Shown: one piece after another, positions 27,505-36,966 of the stretch
Layout of the letters: each line of letters begins with the position of its first letter
Numbering within the stretch: position 1 is the stretch's first letter
DNA from: Eubacterium sp.
GTDB taxonomy: Bacteria; Bacillota; Clostridia; Acetivibrionales; DSM-1351
NCBI GenBank assembly: GCA_029266335.1
Contig: JAQSXC010000018.1
Span: 1 to 64,000 of the forward strand
Length of the DNA stretch: 64,000 nt
Direction: 5' to 3'
The notes under the pieces: model-generated
Seen by the model: only the letters and a program-made list of their open reading frames with translations
Told to the model about the DNA's origin: nothing
The model's database searches: none
Program-made: the position numbers and the translations under genes

Positions 27505-28647
27505 ATGTTTGATTTGGATGTAAGTAATTTACCGACACCCTGTTATGTGGTTGATGAGAGACTGCTGATAAGAAATCTTGAAATACTTGACTCTGTTCAA
27601 AAGCGTACCGGGTGTAAAATCCTTCTTGCCCAAAAGGGTTTCTCAATGCACTCTGTTTATCCTCTGATAGGTAATTATCTTAAGGGTGTAACCTCCAGTT
27701 CTCTCTTCGAAGCAAGACTGGGATATGAAAAAATGGGTAAAGAGGTGCATGTATATGCTCCTGCATATATTGAAACGGAATTTGATGAACTGCTTAAATA
27801 CTCGGATCACGTAGTTTTTAATTCCTTCAGCCAATGGAGCAGGTTTAAGGAAAAAGTAAAGAACTATCCTGGAAAAACGATCGAATGCGGAATTCGAATC
27901 AATCCGGAGTACTCCGAACAGGACCATGCCATATATGATCCCTGCGCAGCGTACTCAAGACTGGGTGTTACGCTGAACAATTTTAAACCTGAAGAACTTG
28001 ACGGCATAGACGGACTTCACTTCCACACCATGTGCGAGCAAAATTCAGACACTCTGGAACGTACTGCCAGGGTGGTTGACGAGAAATTCGGCCGGTATAT
28101 AAAGGGTATGAAGTGGCTGAATTTTGGTGGAGGACATCACATAACCAGACAGGATTATGATATAGAAGCACTTATCCGTACAATAACCTATTTCCAGGAT
28201 AAATATGGAGTAAAGGTTTACCTTGAACCCGGTGAGGCAATTGCACTAAATACAGGCTATCTTGTTGCCAGTGTGCTTGATATAGTTGACAACGGTATGA
28301 ATATCGGAATTCTGGACACTTCTGCCGCATGCCATATGCCGGATGTGCTGGAGATGCCATACAGGCCGAACATAATTGATGCCGGAAAGCCTGGGGAAAA
28401 CCCTTATACTTACAGGTTCGGAGGACATACCTGTCTTGCCGGAGATATAATTGGAGACTACTCCTTTAAAAAGCCTTTAAAACCCGGTGACAGATTGGTT
28501 TTCTGCGACATGGCCCATTACACCATGGTTAAGAATAATACCTTTAATGGTGTTAACCTTCCTGCAATTGCACTTTACACTGAAAAGGAAGGAATAAAAG
28601 TAATTAAAGAATTCGGATACAGTGATTTTGAAACCAGATTATCGTAA
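27505..28647 (+). CDS. nspC: Carboxynorspermidine decarboxylase
   Basis: 380 aa from ATG 27505, with GGAGG upstream. It is a fold-III (alanine racemase-type) PLP decarboxylase. LAQKGFSMHSVYPLI carries the PLP-binding Lys, MKWLNFGGGHHITRQDYD the glycine-rich phosphate site, and the C-terminal half contains LEPGEA and DTSAACHMPDVLEMPYRP. The family removes CO2 from carboxynorspermidine or carboxyspermidine to give the triamine. Length and motifs are complete. Confidence 0.93.
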   Translation: MFDLDVSNLPTPCYVVDERLLIRNLEILDSVQKRTGCKILLAQKGFSMHSVYPLIGNYLKGVTSSSLFEARLGYEKMGKEVHVYAPAYIETEFDELLKYSDHVVFNSFSQWSRFKEKVKNYPGKTIECGIRINPEYSEQDHAIYDPCAAYSRLGVTLNNFKPEELDGIDGLHFHTMCEQNSDTLERTARVVDEKFGRYIKGMKWLNFGGGHHITRQDYDIEALIRTITYFQDKYGVKVYLEPGEAIALNTGYLVASVLDIVDNGMNIGILDTSAACHMPDVLEMPYRPNIIDAGKPGENPYTYRFGGHTCLAGDIIGDYSFKKPLKPGDRLVFCDMAHYTMVKNNTFNGVNLPAIALYTEKEGIKVIKEFGYSDFETRLS

Positions 28648-28679
28648 ATATTGTTAAAAACCGGATATTGATTTTGTGA

Positions 28680-28709
28680 GAACTCAACATACAAGTTGAG
28701 TTCTTTTTA
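28680..28709 (+). terminator. Terminator after nspC
   Basis: The 9-bp stem GAACTCAAC / GTTGAGTTC has a 6-nt loop and is followed by TTTTTAT. Shared site copy 3 begins where the T-run ends. Confidence 0.88.
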
Positions 28710-28730
28710 TGTCACAATTTTATATGAAGT
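28709..28730 (+). promoter_or_regulatory. Shared regulatory site, copy 3 (importer 2)
   Basis: ATGTCACAAT-TTTAT-ATGAAGT has the same two blocks and spacing as copy 2 (11460-11481). It is 97 nt before the lipoprotein ATG. The TATAAT flank of copies 1 and 2 is absent here, which argues that the conserved core is a protein site rather than a promoter box. Confidence 0.6.
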
Positions 28731-28762
28731 TGTAAGTTTTATAAATGTAAAACACTTTTCTT

Positions 28763-28778
28763 AAATGCTATTATAAAA
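28763..28778 (+). promoter_or_regulatory. Extended -10 element of importer 2
   Basis: AAATGCTATTATAAAA includes TG-N-TATTAT, an extended -10. The same 16-mer occurs at 59607-59622 upstream of the aldo/keto reductase. A clear -35 is not visible at either place, as expected for extended -10 promoters. Confidence 0.45.
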
Positions 28779-28805
28779 CCATAAAATTTAAGGGAGGTCA
28801 AGATA

Positions 28806-30173
28806 ATGAAAAAAGCTATTCGTAAGGCCCTTGCTACCGGTATTGCTTTTGCAATGACCATATCCATCGCAGCATGCGGCTCATCAAAACCGGCAGAAAC
28901 TTCAACCTCAACAGCACCTGAAAGTACAGCGGCGTCATCGTCTGCTGCAGCATCATCTTCAGCAGCACCGGCTGCAGAACCTGTGAAACTTACTCTGTGG
29001 CATATTCAGACCACAGATCCTATGCCGGGTATTATCGAAGACAGCATGAAGCGTTTCTCTGCAGACAATCCGAATTATACCGTTGAGATTTCACCAATGC
29101 AGAATGATGCTTTTAAGACCAAAATCCAGATTGCCATGAGTTCCGACTCAATGCCCGACATATTTCCGCACTGGTCAGGCGGACCAATGAATGAATATGT
29201 AAATTCAAACAAAATTGCGGATTTGACAACTTATATGAACGAAAACAACTATAAGGACCATTTCATGCCTGCAGCCGTTAATCAGGCTACATACAAAGAC
29301 AAATTGTGGGCGGTTCCGGTTGAAAACACAGCAGTAGCAATGTTCTTCTACAACAAGGACCTGTTTGCAAAATACAACCTTCAGGTGCCAAAGACACTTA
29401 CAGAACTTGAAGCAGTTTGTGATACCTTGAAGAAGAACGGAGTTATTCCTTTCTCTTTAGCCAACAAGACACAGTGGACTGGTTCCATGTACTATATGTA
29501 CCTTGCTGACCGTTTTGGCGGTGCCAGCGCTTTCAACGATGCAGCAGGCCGTACAGGTTCCTTTGAAAATGAAGCATTTACTCAGGCCGGTAACAAAATT
29601 CAGGAATGGGTAAAAAAAGAATACTTTAACAAGGGCTTCAACGGTCTTGATGAAGATTCGGGACAATCACGCACACTGCTGTATTCAGAAAAAGCTGCTA
29701 TGACTCTTATGGGCTCATGGTTCCTTTCAACGGCGGCAGGTGAAAACAAAGACTTTATGAAGAAGGTTGGTTCCTTCCCCTTCCCGGCAGCTGATGGCGG
29801 AAAAGGAGATCCAAACTCTGTTGTCGGTACGGTGGGTGATAACTTCTATTCAGTCGCTTCGAGCAGTAAGGATGTTGCAGGTGCATTCAAGGCAATTACT
29901 TATCTTATCGATGATACAGCCGTTACAAAACGTATAGAAGCAGGAAGAGTTCCTCCTGTAAAAGGTGTAAAGGTTAGTGATCCACTGCTGCAGGATGTAT
30001 TGAATGCAGTTGAAAAGGCTCCTTCAGTGCAATTGTGGTATGACCAGTATCTGCCTGCAGCAGTTGCTCAGGTTCACAAAGATACTTCACAAGCAATATT
30101 TGGCCTTGCCAAAACTCCGGAAGCTGTAAACAAGGAGATGGAAGAAGCAGCAAAGAAAGCCTTTGGCAAGTAA
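28806..30173 (+). CDS. Sugar-binding lipoprotein of importer 2
   Basis: 455 aa, with GGGAGG upstream. The lipobox is SIAAC with C24, followed by a long Ser/Ala/Thr-rich linker. The mature domain (LTLWHIQTTDPMPGIIEDSMKRFSADNPNYTVEI...PDIFPHWSGGPMNEYVN...KLWAVPVENTAVAMFFYNKDLF) is a family-1 solute-binding protein for oligosaccharides. It serves the two permeases that follow. A close paralog is encoded at 32187 beyond the permeases, adjacent to a histidine kinase. The substrate is unknown; the GH3 gene at the operon end suggests a beta-linked oligosaccharide. Confidence 0.92.
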   Translation: MKKAIRKALATGIAFAMTISIAACGSSKPAETSTSTAPESTAASSSAAASSSAAPAAEPVKLTLWHIQTTDPMPGIIEDSMKRFSADNPNYTVEISPMQNDAFKTKIQIAMSSDSMPDIFPHWSGGPMNEYVNSNKIADLTTYMNENNYKDHFMPAAVNQATYKDKLWAVPVENTAVAMFFYNKDLFAKYNLQVPKTLTELEAVCDTLKKNGVIPFSLANKTQWTGSMYYMYLADRFGGASAFNDAAGRTGSFENEAFTQAGNKIQEWVKKEYFNKGFNGLDEDSGQSRTLLYSEKAAMTLMGSWFLSTAAGENKDFMKKVGSFPFPAADGGKGDPNSVVGTVGDNFYSVASSSKDVAGAFKAITYLIDDTAVTKRIEAGRVPPVKGVKVSDPLLQDVLNAVEKAPSVQLWYDQYLPAAVAQVHKDTSQAIFGLAKTPEAVNKEMEEAAKKAFGK

Positions 30174-30332
30174 TAAAGCATAAAAACGATTTCCGATTAA
30201 ACCTATGCGTTATAACTATAATTGTTTGGGTATCACTCAGCTGATACCCATCAATTATATGTTTTTGACTAGATTGCCCATAAAAATAACCGGTCTGAAT
30301 TGTACAATATGTTCAGAGGGGGAGGAGAACCA

Positions 30333-31235
30333 ATGCAAGCTACCAGATCGCTTTTAATTCACAGAAAACGCAGCACCGCAATTGCAGCAGCTGTATTCCT
30401 TATCCCGGTATTCTTTTTTATTACGATTTTCATTATATACCCTATAATTAATTCATTCTGGCTCAGTCTTCATGAGTGGAACGGAATCAGCACAGATAGA
30501 CCATTTACAGGACTGGACAACTGGAAAACGCTTGTAGGTGATGTGATATTTTACAAGTCCTTTCTTAACAATATAATAATAGTAATTTTATCTATAGCCA
30601 TTCAGCTGCCTATAGCAATGGCACTGGCATTCCTGCTGGATACGGGAGGGAAAAAATTGAACTTACTCAAGATGATTTATTTTCTCCCCATGCTTATGTC
30701 ATCCGTAGCAGTAGGTTTCCTCTTTAAATATACCTATGATCCCCAGTTTGGACTCGTAAGTGCAGTGTCGGCATTGTTTGGCGGAGATGGGATGGTAGAC
30801 CTTCTGGGTAATCCCAAAGTCGCCATTTATGCGGTTATAACCGTAATATGCTGGCAGTACATTCCTTTTTATATGGTTTATTTCCTTGCGGCCTTCAGCT
30901 CACTTCCTGAAGAAATATATGAGGCTTCAATTATAGACGGGGCTTCATATGGACAGTATTTCTGGAAGGTTGCTCTACCCTGTATGAGAGGCACGGTAAA
31001 AAGTGCGGCTGTATTATCGCTGGTTGGTTCATTAAAGTATTTTGACCTTATTTATGTTATGACTCAGGGAGGACCCAACAGTGCTACTGAACTTATGGCT
31101 ACCTATATGTATAAAAACGCCTTCCAGACAATGCAAATGGGTTACGGTTCGACAATTGCATCAGGCATGTTTATTGTAATTACTTTAATTTCATTGTTAA
31201 CCCTTAAGGCTTTAAACGGAAAAGAGGAGGCATGA
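30333..31235 (+). CDS. CUT1 ABC transporter permease (MalF/UgpA-like)
   Basis: 300 aa from ATG 30333, with GGGGGAGG upstream. It is a six-helix membrane subunit with the docking loop EASIIDGASYGQYFWKVALPCM. FLIPVFFFITIFIIYPIINSFWLSLHEWNG is the usual first helix. Its stop codon lies 2 nt before the next gene's start. It forms the translocation channel with that subunit. Confidence 0.92.
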   Translation: MQATRSLLIHRKRSTAIAAAVFLIPVFFFITIFIIYPIINSFWLSLHEWNGISTDRPFTGLDNWKTLVGDVIFYKSFLNNIIIVILSIAIQLPIAMALAFLLDTGGKKLNLLKMIYFLPMLMSSVAVGFLFKYTYDPQFGLVSAVSALFGGDGMVDLLGNPKVAIYAVITVICWQYIPFYMVYFLAAFSSLPEEIYEASIIDGASYGQYFWKVALPCMRGTVKSAAVLSLVGSLKYFDLIYVMTQGGPNSATELMATYMYKNAFQTMQMGYGSTIASGMFIVITLISLLTLKALNGKEEA

Positions 31236-31237
31236 GG

Positions 31238-32071
31238 ATGGCTAAGAAAAGAATAACTGCGGGAAAAATAATTGTAGCAGTATTGGCCTTATTATGGCTG
31301 GTTGTTGCAGGAGCTCCATTTTACTTTATGGTGGCCTCAGCCTTCAAAGAACAGTTTGAGATTCTTACCTCGGGAGTATTTGCAGTGCCAAAGGGTTTCT
31401 ATTTTGAAAACTTTGTTAAGGTAATACAGAGCCAGTTTTATAAATATCTGCTGAATAGTACTTTCGTGGTGGCTGTTTCACTGGTGCTGATATTAATTAC
31501 AGCACTGTGTGCGGCGTATCCGTTTTCAAGATTCAAATTCAAACTGAACAAGCCTTTATTCGGGCTGGTTGTGGCTGCCATGGCTGTGCCCATACATGTA
31601 ACCCTCATACCTGTTTTTCAGCTGACACAAAAAATGCATTTATACGATACGATTTTCGCACTTATAGGTCCATATACCGCCTTTAATCTTCCAATATCGG
31701 TATTTATACTGACCAGTTTTATGGCGGAAATACCCAGGGAACTTGAAGAATCTGCCGAGATAGACGGGTGCGGAAAATACAGAACCTTCTTCCATATTAT
31801 TGCACCTTTGTCCAAGCCAGGCCTGGCTACATTGGCCATATACAACGCTGTTAACATGTGGAATGAATTCAGTTTTGCACTTGTATTGACCCAATCTGCC
31901 AAAAGCAGAACTTTGCCTCTGTCAATATGGGAATTCCAGGGACAGTATAATTCCAATATTCCCATGATTATGGCTGTTTTATCCCTGTGTGCACTGCCCA
32001 TGATAGTTGCTTTTGCAGTAGGACAGGATAAACTGATAAAGGGAATGATGGCAGGAGCTGTCAAAGGTTAG
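31238..32071 (+). CDS. CUT1 ABC transporter permease (MalG/UgpE-like)
   Basis: 277 aa. ATG 31238 is preferred over 31232 because GAGGAGG ends at 31230, 7 nt upstream. The docking loop ESAEIDGCGKYRTFFHIIAPLSKPGLA and the C-terminus GMMAGAVKG are family hallmarks. No ATPase is encoded nearby. Confidence 0.92.
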   Translation: MAKKRITAGKIIVAVLALLWLVVAGAPFYFMVASAFKEQFEILTSGVFAVPKGFYFENFVKVIQSQFYKYLLNSTFVVAVSLVLILITALCAAYPFSRFKFKLNKPLFGLVVAAMAVPIHVTLIPVFQLTQKMHLYDTIFALIGPYTAFNLPISVFILTSFMAEIPRELEESAEIDGCGKYRTFFHIIAPLSKPGLATLAIYNAVNMWNEFSFALVLTQSAKSRTLPLSIWEFQGQYNSNIPMIMAVLSLCALPMIVAFAVGQDKLIKGMMAGAVKG

Positions 32072-32186
32072 GCAGCAGAAAATCCCATCAGCGGAATAGT
32101 GTTGTTACCTGCACTGATATGTGGTATATATTAGTTTATAAGGTCTTACATAAAAGTGTTTGCAGAAGATTATACAGGAGGTCTGC

Positions 32187-33485
32187 ATGCGGAAAATATC
32201 TCAAATCCTTATTGTACTTATAATTGCTTCCCAGTTGTCAGGTTGTTTTTATGACGGTCAGATCGGCAATAAGGCACGCCAGCCTCAGAAAAAACAGCTT
32301 ACTCTGTATTCAATTCAGGGGGATTCCGCTGTTAATCTTGTTATAGCTGATTCTGTCAGGAGATTTGAGAGTAACAATAGCGGCTTTGAAGTTATAAATG
32401 AAATAATTCCAAATGATTTATATAAAAACAGGTTATCGGTATGTGTCGCAACAAATCAGATGCCCGATGTCTTTCCAACCTGGTCGGGAAGTGTGCTGAA
32501 GGAGTATATCAGCATAGGCGGTGTTGTAAACCTTGAAAAGTTTATGAGTCAGGATAACTACAGTTCCAGATTTAATGAAAAAGCTCTGGAAATGGTTACC
32601 GATGACAATGGGATATGGGGAGTGCCGGTTGAAAATCTGACCATTGCCTTGATATTTTACAATAAAAATATTTACAAGTCGCTAAATCTTAGTGAACCTA
32701 AAGACTTTAATCAGCTTAAGAAAAATATACAAATACTTAAAGAACATGGCTACATACCTTTTGCCCTGTCAAACAGAACAGCCTGGACGGGGTCCATGTT
32801 CTATATGTATTTCGTGGACAGATTGGGTGGTCCGTCAGTTTTTGATGATGCTGCCAATAGAAAAAACTCGGGTTCCTTTGATAATGAGATTTTTGTAAAG
32901 GCGGGAGATATGGTGCAGCAGCTGGTTAATATGGGGGCATTTCCCAGAGGCTTTAACTGGATGGATGAGGACTCCGGAGATTCCCGTAATCTTTTGTATA
33001 ATAACTCAGCAGCCATGGTATTGTCGGGAAGCTGGTTCCTTAGTAATGTAAAATATGAAAACCCTGAATTTTATGACAATATAGGAGTTTTTCCTTTTCC
33101 CTCCATACCGGGAGGAAAGGGGAATCCTCAAAATACTATCGGCTGTCTGGGAGATAATTTTTATTCCATAGCCAGCTCCAGTAACAATATTGAAGAGGCC
33201 TTTGAACTTCTGAAGTATCTTATTGATGATACTGCAGTACAAAAACGTATTGAAGCAGGTAAGATTCCCCCTGTTAAAGATCCCGATTTAAAAGATCCCT
33301 TGACTGCAAAGGTATTGGACTATATAAATAAATCACCAAATGTTCAGTTCTGGTATGACCAATACCTGCCCCCAAAGCTCTCGGAAGCCCATTTGGCGTT
33401 GACAAGACAGATATTTGGAGGAGAGGACCCGAAACGTGCTGCAAAAACCATGGAAGATATAACTCGTCAGTACTATGATCAATAA
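32187..33485 (+). CDS. Second solute-binding lipoprotein, probably sensory
   Basis: 432 aa from ATG 32187, with AGGAGG upstream. The lipobox is QLSGC with C20. It is a clear paralog of the 28806 protein along its length (for example AWTGSMFYMYFVDRLGGPSVFDDAA against QWTGSMYYMYLADRFGGASAFNDAA; GSWFLS; LIDDTAVxKRIEAGxxPPVK), but its linker is short. It lies 12 nt before the histidine kinase gene rather than beside the permeases. In cellulolytic clostridia such orphan binding proteins act with a kinase and regulator as three-component sugar sensors, so sensing rather than transport is inferred. Confidence 0.85.
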   Translation: MRKISQILIVLIIASQLSGCFYDGQIGNKARQPQKKQLTLYSIQGDSAVNLVIADSVRRFESNNSGFEVINEIIPNDLYKNRLSVCVATNQMPDVFPTWSGSVLKEYISIGGVVNLEKFMSQDNYSSRFNEKALEMVTDDNGIWGVPVENLTIALIFYNKNIYKSLNLSEPKDFNQLKKNIQILKEHGYIPFALSNRTAWTGSMFYMYFVDRLGGPSVFDDAANRKNSGSFDNEIFVKAGDMVQQLVNMGAFPRGFNWMDEDSGDSRNLLYNNSAAMVLSGSWFLSNVKYENPEFYDNIGVFPFPSIPGGKGNPQNTIGCLGDNFYSIASSSNNIEEAFELLKYLIDDTAVQKRIEAGKIPPVKDPDLKDPLTAKVLDYINKSPNVQFWYDQYLPPKLSEAHLALTRQIFGGEDPKRAAKTMEDITRQYYDQ

Positions 33486-33497
33486 AGGGTGAACAAT

Positions 33498-35288
33498 ATG
33501 AAGAACCGGTTATTACAATTAGCCAAACAAAAATTACGAAATACACCATTCAGGTCAAAACTAACCTATTATCTTGTAATAACCATATGTCTGACTGTTT
33601 TAATCGTAGTCGGTTTTTCATATTCTGTCACTAGCAGGTCTATCAAGCAGCAGGCAAAAGATATGACCATGCTCCAGTTGGAACAGAACACCTCAAACCT
33701 TGAAGACTACCTCAAAAATATTGAAAGTACACCTGACAGTATTGTAACTGACAGAAGCCTGCAGGAGTATCTTTCAAATCATGATGAAGACAGTCTGGAA
33801 TTTTCGTCAAAGGTTGATGATGTCTATCGTTCAATGTCAAATATCATGGGGGCAAAAAGAGATATACTCTATGTTTTTCTTTACAAGGCACTGGATAACA
33901 AGGTTCTCTATCTGGGACCAACAAAGGCAGGAAGGAACTCTGACTACTCTAATGTTGTGGCTTATCTCTCAAAAAGTGATATTACCGGCAGTCCCATCAG
34001 GGTAAGCTTCAGACAGGACCCGGTTATTACCAACAAGTACACTTTTACCATATACCAGCCTATTTTTGATATATACAGGATAAAGAAACCCATAGGCATG
34101 CTTGGCATATCAGTTGCCGAAGATGTTGTTGCCAGGTTTTATTCCCACAGAAACAGAAATCTTCCTCTTGAAACCTATATAATGAACGGTGAAGGGACAA
34201 TAGTTTCACATGTTGACAAGTCCAAACTGTTAACCGATACAGGACTTCAGAACATATTGAACAAGCAGGACGGTGCGGCTGAAATCGGCGGCAAGCTTGT
34301 TGTATACAAATATATAAAGGATTGGGACTGGTATGTTATTGGTACACTTCCCATAAGCTACCTGCTCAAGGACAGCAATGCCATGTTGTTTGCCATAGTT
34401 TTCATAGTTCTGCTGACTATTATTCTTGCCTCCTTCATATCACTGATTTTCAGCAAACACCTGCTGAGGCCTTTTAATGACCTTATTTTCAGAATGTCCA
34501 TGGTATCCAGGGGTGATCTGACTACCAGAATAAATCTTGAGGATCACGGCTATGATTTCGAACAGGTATCCAAAGGCTTCAACCTGATGGTTGAACAAAT
34601 AAATGTATTGATGCAGAAAATATATGATGAGCAGCGCCAGCTGAAGGAGATTGAGTTCAAGGCACTTCAGTCACAGATTAATCCTCACTTTCTATACAAT
34701 ACTCTGGAATCAATACATTGGCAGGCCTTGCTTAACGGGCACCATGAGATTTCCACAATGGTGAAGGCACTTGCAGGGTTCTACAGAATAAGCCTCAGCA
34801 AGGGAGAGGCTATTATACCCCTTAAAAATGAGTCCGAGCATGTTGAGAACTATTTGACCATACAGGAAATGCGCTATAAGGATAAAATGGAGAGTTATAT
34901 GGATATCCCTGAGGAATTCATGAATGTTATGATACCAAAAATGACTCTGCAGCCTCTGGTGGAGAACTCCATTTATCACGGATTGAGAATTAAACAGGTT
35001 AAGGGTTTTATTAAAATAACCGCAATCAGGGAAGGTGACGACCTTGTGGTCAAGGTTATTGATAACGGTACCGGAATGACACCCGGGCAGATAAACAGCC
35101 TGAACCGCACCCTTGAGGACAATGATTCCAGCGTGGGCTATGGTGTGAGGAATGTACACAGGAGAATAAAGCTCTTTTTTGGCAACCCCTATGGTCTGTA
35201 CTATGAAAGCAATGAGTATGGCGGAGTGACTGTGAACGTAAGGCTTCACATGAATACTACAGATAACAATATATACAGGCATGCCTGA
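33498..35288 (+). CDS. Sensor histidine kinase, YesM/LytS type
   Basis: 596 aa from ATG 33498, with AAAGGG 8 nt upstream. The N-terminal helix (YLVITICLTVLIVVGFSYSV), an extracytoplasmic Cache-like domain, a second helix (AIVFIVLLTIILASFISLIF) and a HAMP segment precede the His_kinase domain. The phosphorylated histidine is H397 in QSQINPHFLYNTL. The N-box LQPLVENSIYHGL and VIDNGTGM form the ATP site. It pairs with the AraC-type regulator 22 nt downstream and very likely reads the lipoprotein encoded just upstream. Confidence 0.93.
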   Translation: MKNRLLQLAKQKLRNTPFRSKLTYYLVITICLTVLIVVGFSYSVTSRSIKQQAKDMTMLQLEQNTSNLEDYLKNIESTPDSIVTDRSLQEYLSNHDEDSLEFSSKVDDVYRSMSNIMGAKRDILYVFLYKALDNKVLYLGPTKAGRNSDYSNVVAYLSKSDITGSPIRVSFRQDPVITNKYTFTIYQPIFDIYRIKKPIGMLGISVAEDVVARFYSHRNRNLPLETYIMNGEGTIVSHVDKSKLLTDTGLQNILNKQDGAAEIGGKLVVYKYIKDWDWYVIGTLPISYLLKDSNAMLFAIVFIVLLTIILASFISLIFSKHLLRPFNDLIFRMSMVSRGDLTTRINLEDHGYDFEQVSKGFNLMVEQINVLMQKIYDEQRQLKEIEFKALQSQINPHFLYNTLESIHWQALLNGHHEISTMVKALAGFYRISLSKGEAIIPLKNESEHVENYLTIQEMRYKDKMESYMDIPEEFMNVMIPKMTLQPLVENSIYHGLRIKQVKGFIKITAIREGDDLVVKVIDNGTGMTPGQINSLNRTLEDNDSSVGYGVRNVHRRIKLFFGNPYGLYYESNEYGGVTVNVRLHMNTTDNNIYRHA

Positions 35289-35310
35289 AAGGAAAGGTCG
35301 GTGAAATATA

Positions 35311-36864
35311 TTGTATAAAGTCTTGATAGTAGATGATGAGATCATGATACGAAACGGATTATATAATATGATTCCGTGGAATACGCTGGAGATAGATGAT
35401 ATTCTTACTGCTTCCTGTGCCCAGGAAGCTCTGGAAATTGCCCGCGAAACAAAACCCGATATAATGCTGACCGATATTTGTATGCCTGAAATGGATGGCC
35501 TTGAAATGACAAAGCTTATGCTGGATATACTTCCTGATCTGAAGGTTATCGTACTTACAGGCTATGATGATTTCAAGTATGCCCAGAAAAGCTGTTCTCT
35601 CGGCGTGAAGGAATTTATACTCAAGCCTGTGGACGAGGTTTCTTTGGTAAACAGCATCAAATTGCAGGTTGAGAACATTAAAAATGAGATACAGTCCTCT
35701 TTAAAATGTAATATCCTGAACAGAAAAAGAGTACTTGAAAACCAGAGAGCCTTTGAAAAATCGCTAATGCAGCTCACCGAAAAAATTGCAGAGTCTGACG
35801 ACATCAAAATAGATGATCTGAATATTGAAGAGGACTGTCAATACCAGGTAGCCTTGTTATCGCCTGTTATTGAAGAAAACAGTGTATGGGAGCAGCATAA
35901 GAACCTTCTTTTAATGTCTATAAAAAGTTTACTCATCAATATTATTGACTCAAATAACTCAGGTTGGACCTTCCAGAACAGGGAAGGCGACATAGTTGTG
36001 ATCTTCTACGTCATGGCCGGAGACGAAGGAGCCGAAGATCAGATTCTGAAGCTCCGGGAAATTGTAAATACCGAGTATGATGTGGACCTGGACATGGGTG
36101 TGGGGCCGGTTGTATCCCACATATCCAAAATCAAGGTTTCCTACGGCAAGGCCAAAGAAAACAGGAGCGGGGAGCCTCAGGTCAATCTAAAGCCGGCCGA
36201 CGAAAAGAGTGAAGCCCTGTCAAAAAGGTCGGACAATCTTCAGTTCTATAAGGTGAAGATGCTTGAGAGTATTCAGGATACTGAAACCGCCAAGAAATAT
36301 CTGAAAATGTACATTGATGATATCAAAAATTCCGGTATGAAAAAAACAAGTGCCGAGCAGAAGTTCTATGACCTTGCCTCAGCTTTTTACTGGGAATATC
36401 TGAAAGCTACGGGCTACACAACTGACGGGCGGCTGGAAACCTTTATCACCACTCTGCAGAGCAATGATCTGGAAAACTGCTGCGTTTTTACCGAAATGTT
36501 CATTGCCAAGCTGATGTACTCCAACAAAAAGCAGATGCATGAAATTGTCGAGGCTGCGGCAAAGTTCATAAATGAGCGTTTCACAGAAGACCTGACGGTA
36601 TTTACACTTGCAGAACAATTTCATGTGGCACGCAATTACTTCTCAAGACTTTTTAAAAAGGAAATGGGAGAAGGCTGCAACGAATACATAACAAGACTGC
36701 GCATTGAAAAAGCCAAGCAGTTTTTAGGGGCTTCCCGTCTTAAAACCTATGAAATAGCCGAAAAGGTTGGCTATCATGATACCAACTACTTCTCGCTGGC
36801 ATTTAAGAAGAATACCGGATTATCTCCCAAAGAGTTCAGGGAGAAACTGAATAATCCGGAATAG
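35311..36864 (+). CDS. Response regulator, YesN/AraC type
   Basis: 517 aa with a TTG start at 35311; GGAAAGG lies upstream. The receiver domain (residues 1-120) has the acidic pair D8/D9, the phospho-acceptor D55 in LTDICMPEMDG, and K in ILKPVDE. A poorly conserved middle region contains GVGPVVSHISKIKVSYGKAKE. The C-terminal AraC double helix-turn-helix (EIVEAAAKFINERFTEDLTVFTLAEQFHVARNYFSRLFKKEMG...VGYHDTNYFSLAFKKNTGLSPKEFR) binds DNA. The likely targets are the 28806 importer and the GH3 gene that follows. Confidence 0.93.
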   Translation: MYKVLIVDDEIMIRNGLYNMIPWNTLEIDDILTASCAQEALEIARETKPDIMLTDICMPEMDGLEMTKLMLDILPDLKVIVLTGYDDFKYAQKSCSLGVKEFILKPVDEVSLVNSIKLQVENIKNEIQSSLKCNILNRKRVLENQRAFEKSLMQLTEKIAESDDIKIDDLNIEEDCQYQVALLSPVIEENSVWEQHKNLLLMSIKSLLINIIDSNNSGWTFQNREGDIVVIFYVMAGDEGAEDQILKLREIVNTEYDVDLDMGVGPVVSHISKIKVSYGKAKENRSGEPQVNLKPADEKSEALSKRSDNLQFYKVKMLESIQDTETAKKYLKMYIDDIKNSGMKKTSAEQKFYDLASAFYWEYLKATGYTTDGRLETFITTLQSNDLENCCVFTEMFIAKLMYSNKKQMHEIVEAAAKFINERFTEDLTVFTLAEQFHVARNYFSRLFKKEMGEGCNEYITRLRIEKAKQFLGASRLKTYEIAEKVGYHDTNYFSLAFKKNTGLSPKEFREKLNNPE

Positions 36865-36966
36865 GTTCATTTTAAAACAGGGCTGATACAAGTTGAAAAT
36901 GTGGATAACATAGTAGTTATAAATAGATAACTTTAAATTACAAAAAGAATAGGAGATGCTGCAATT

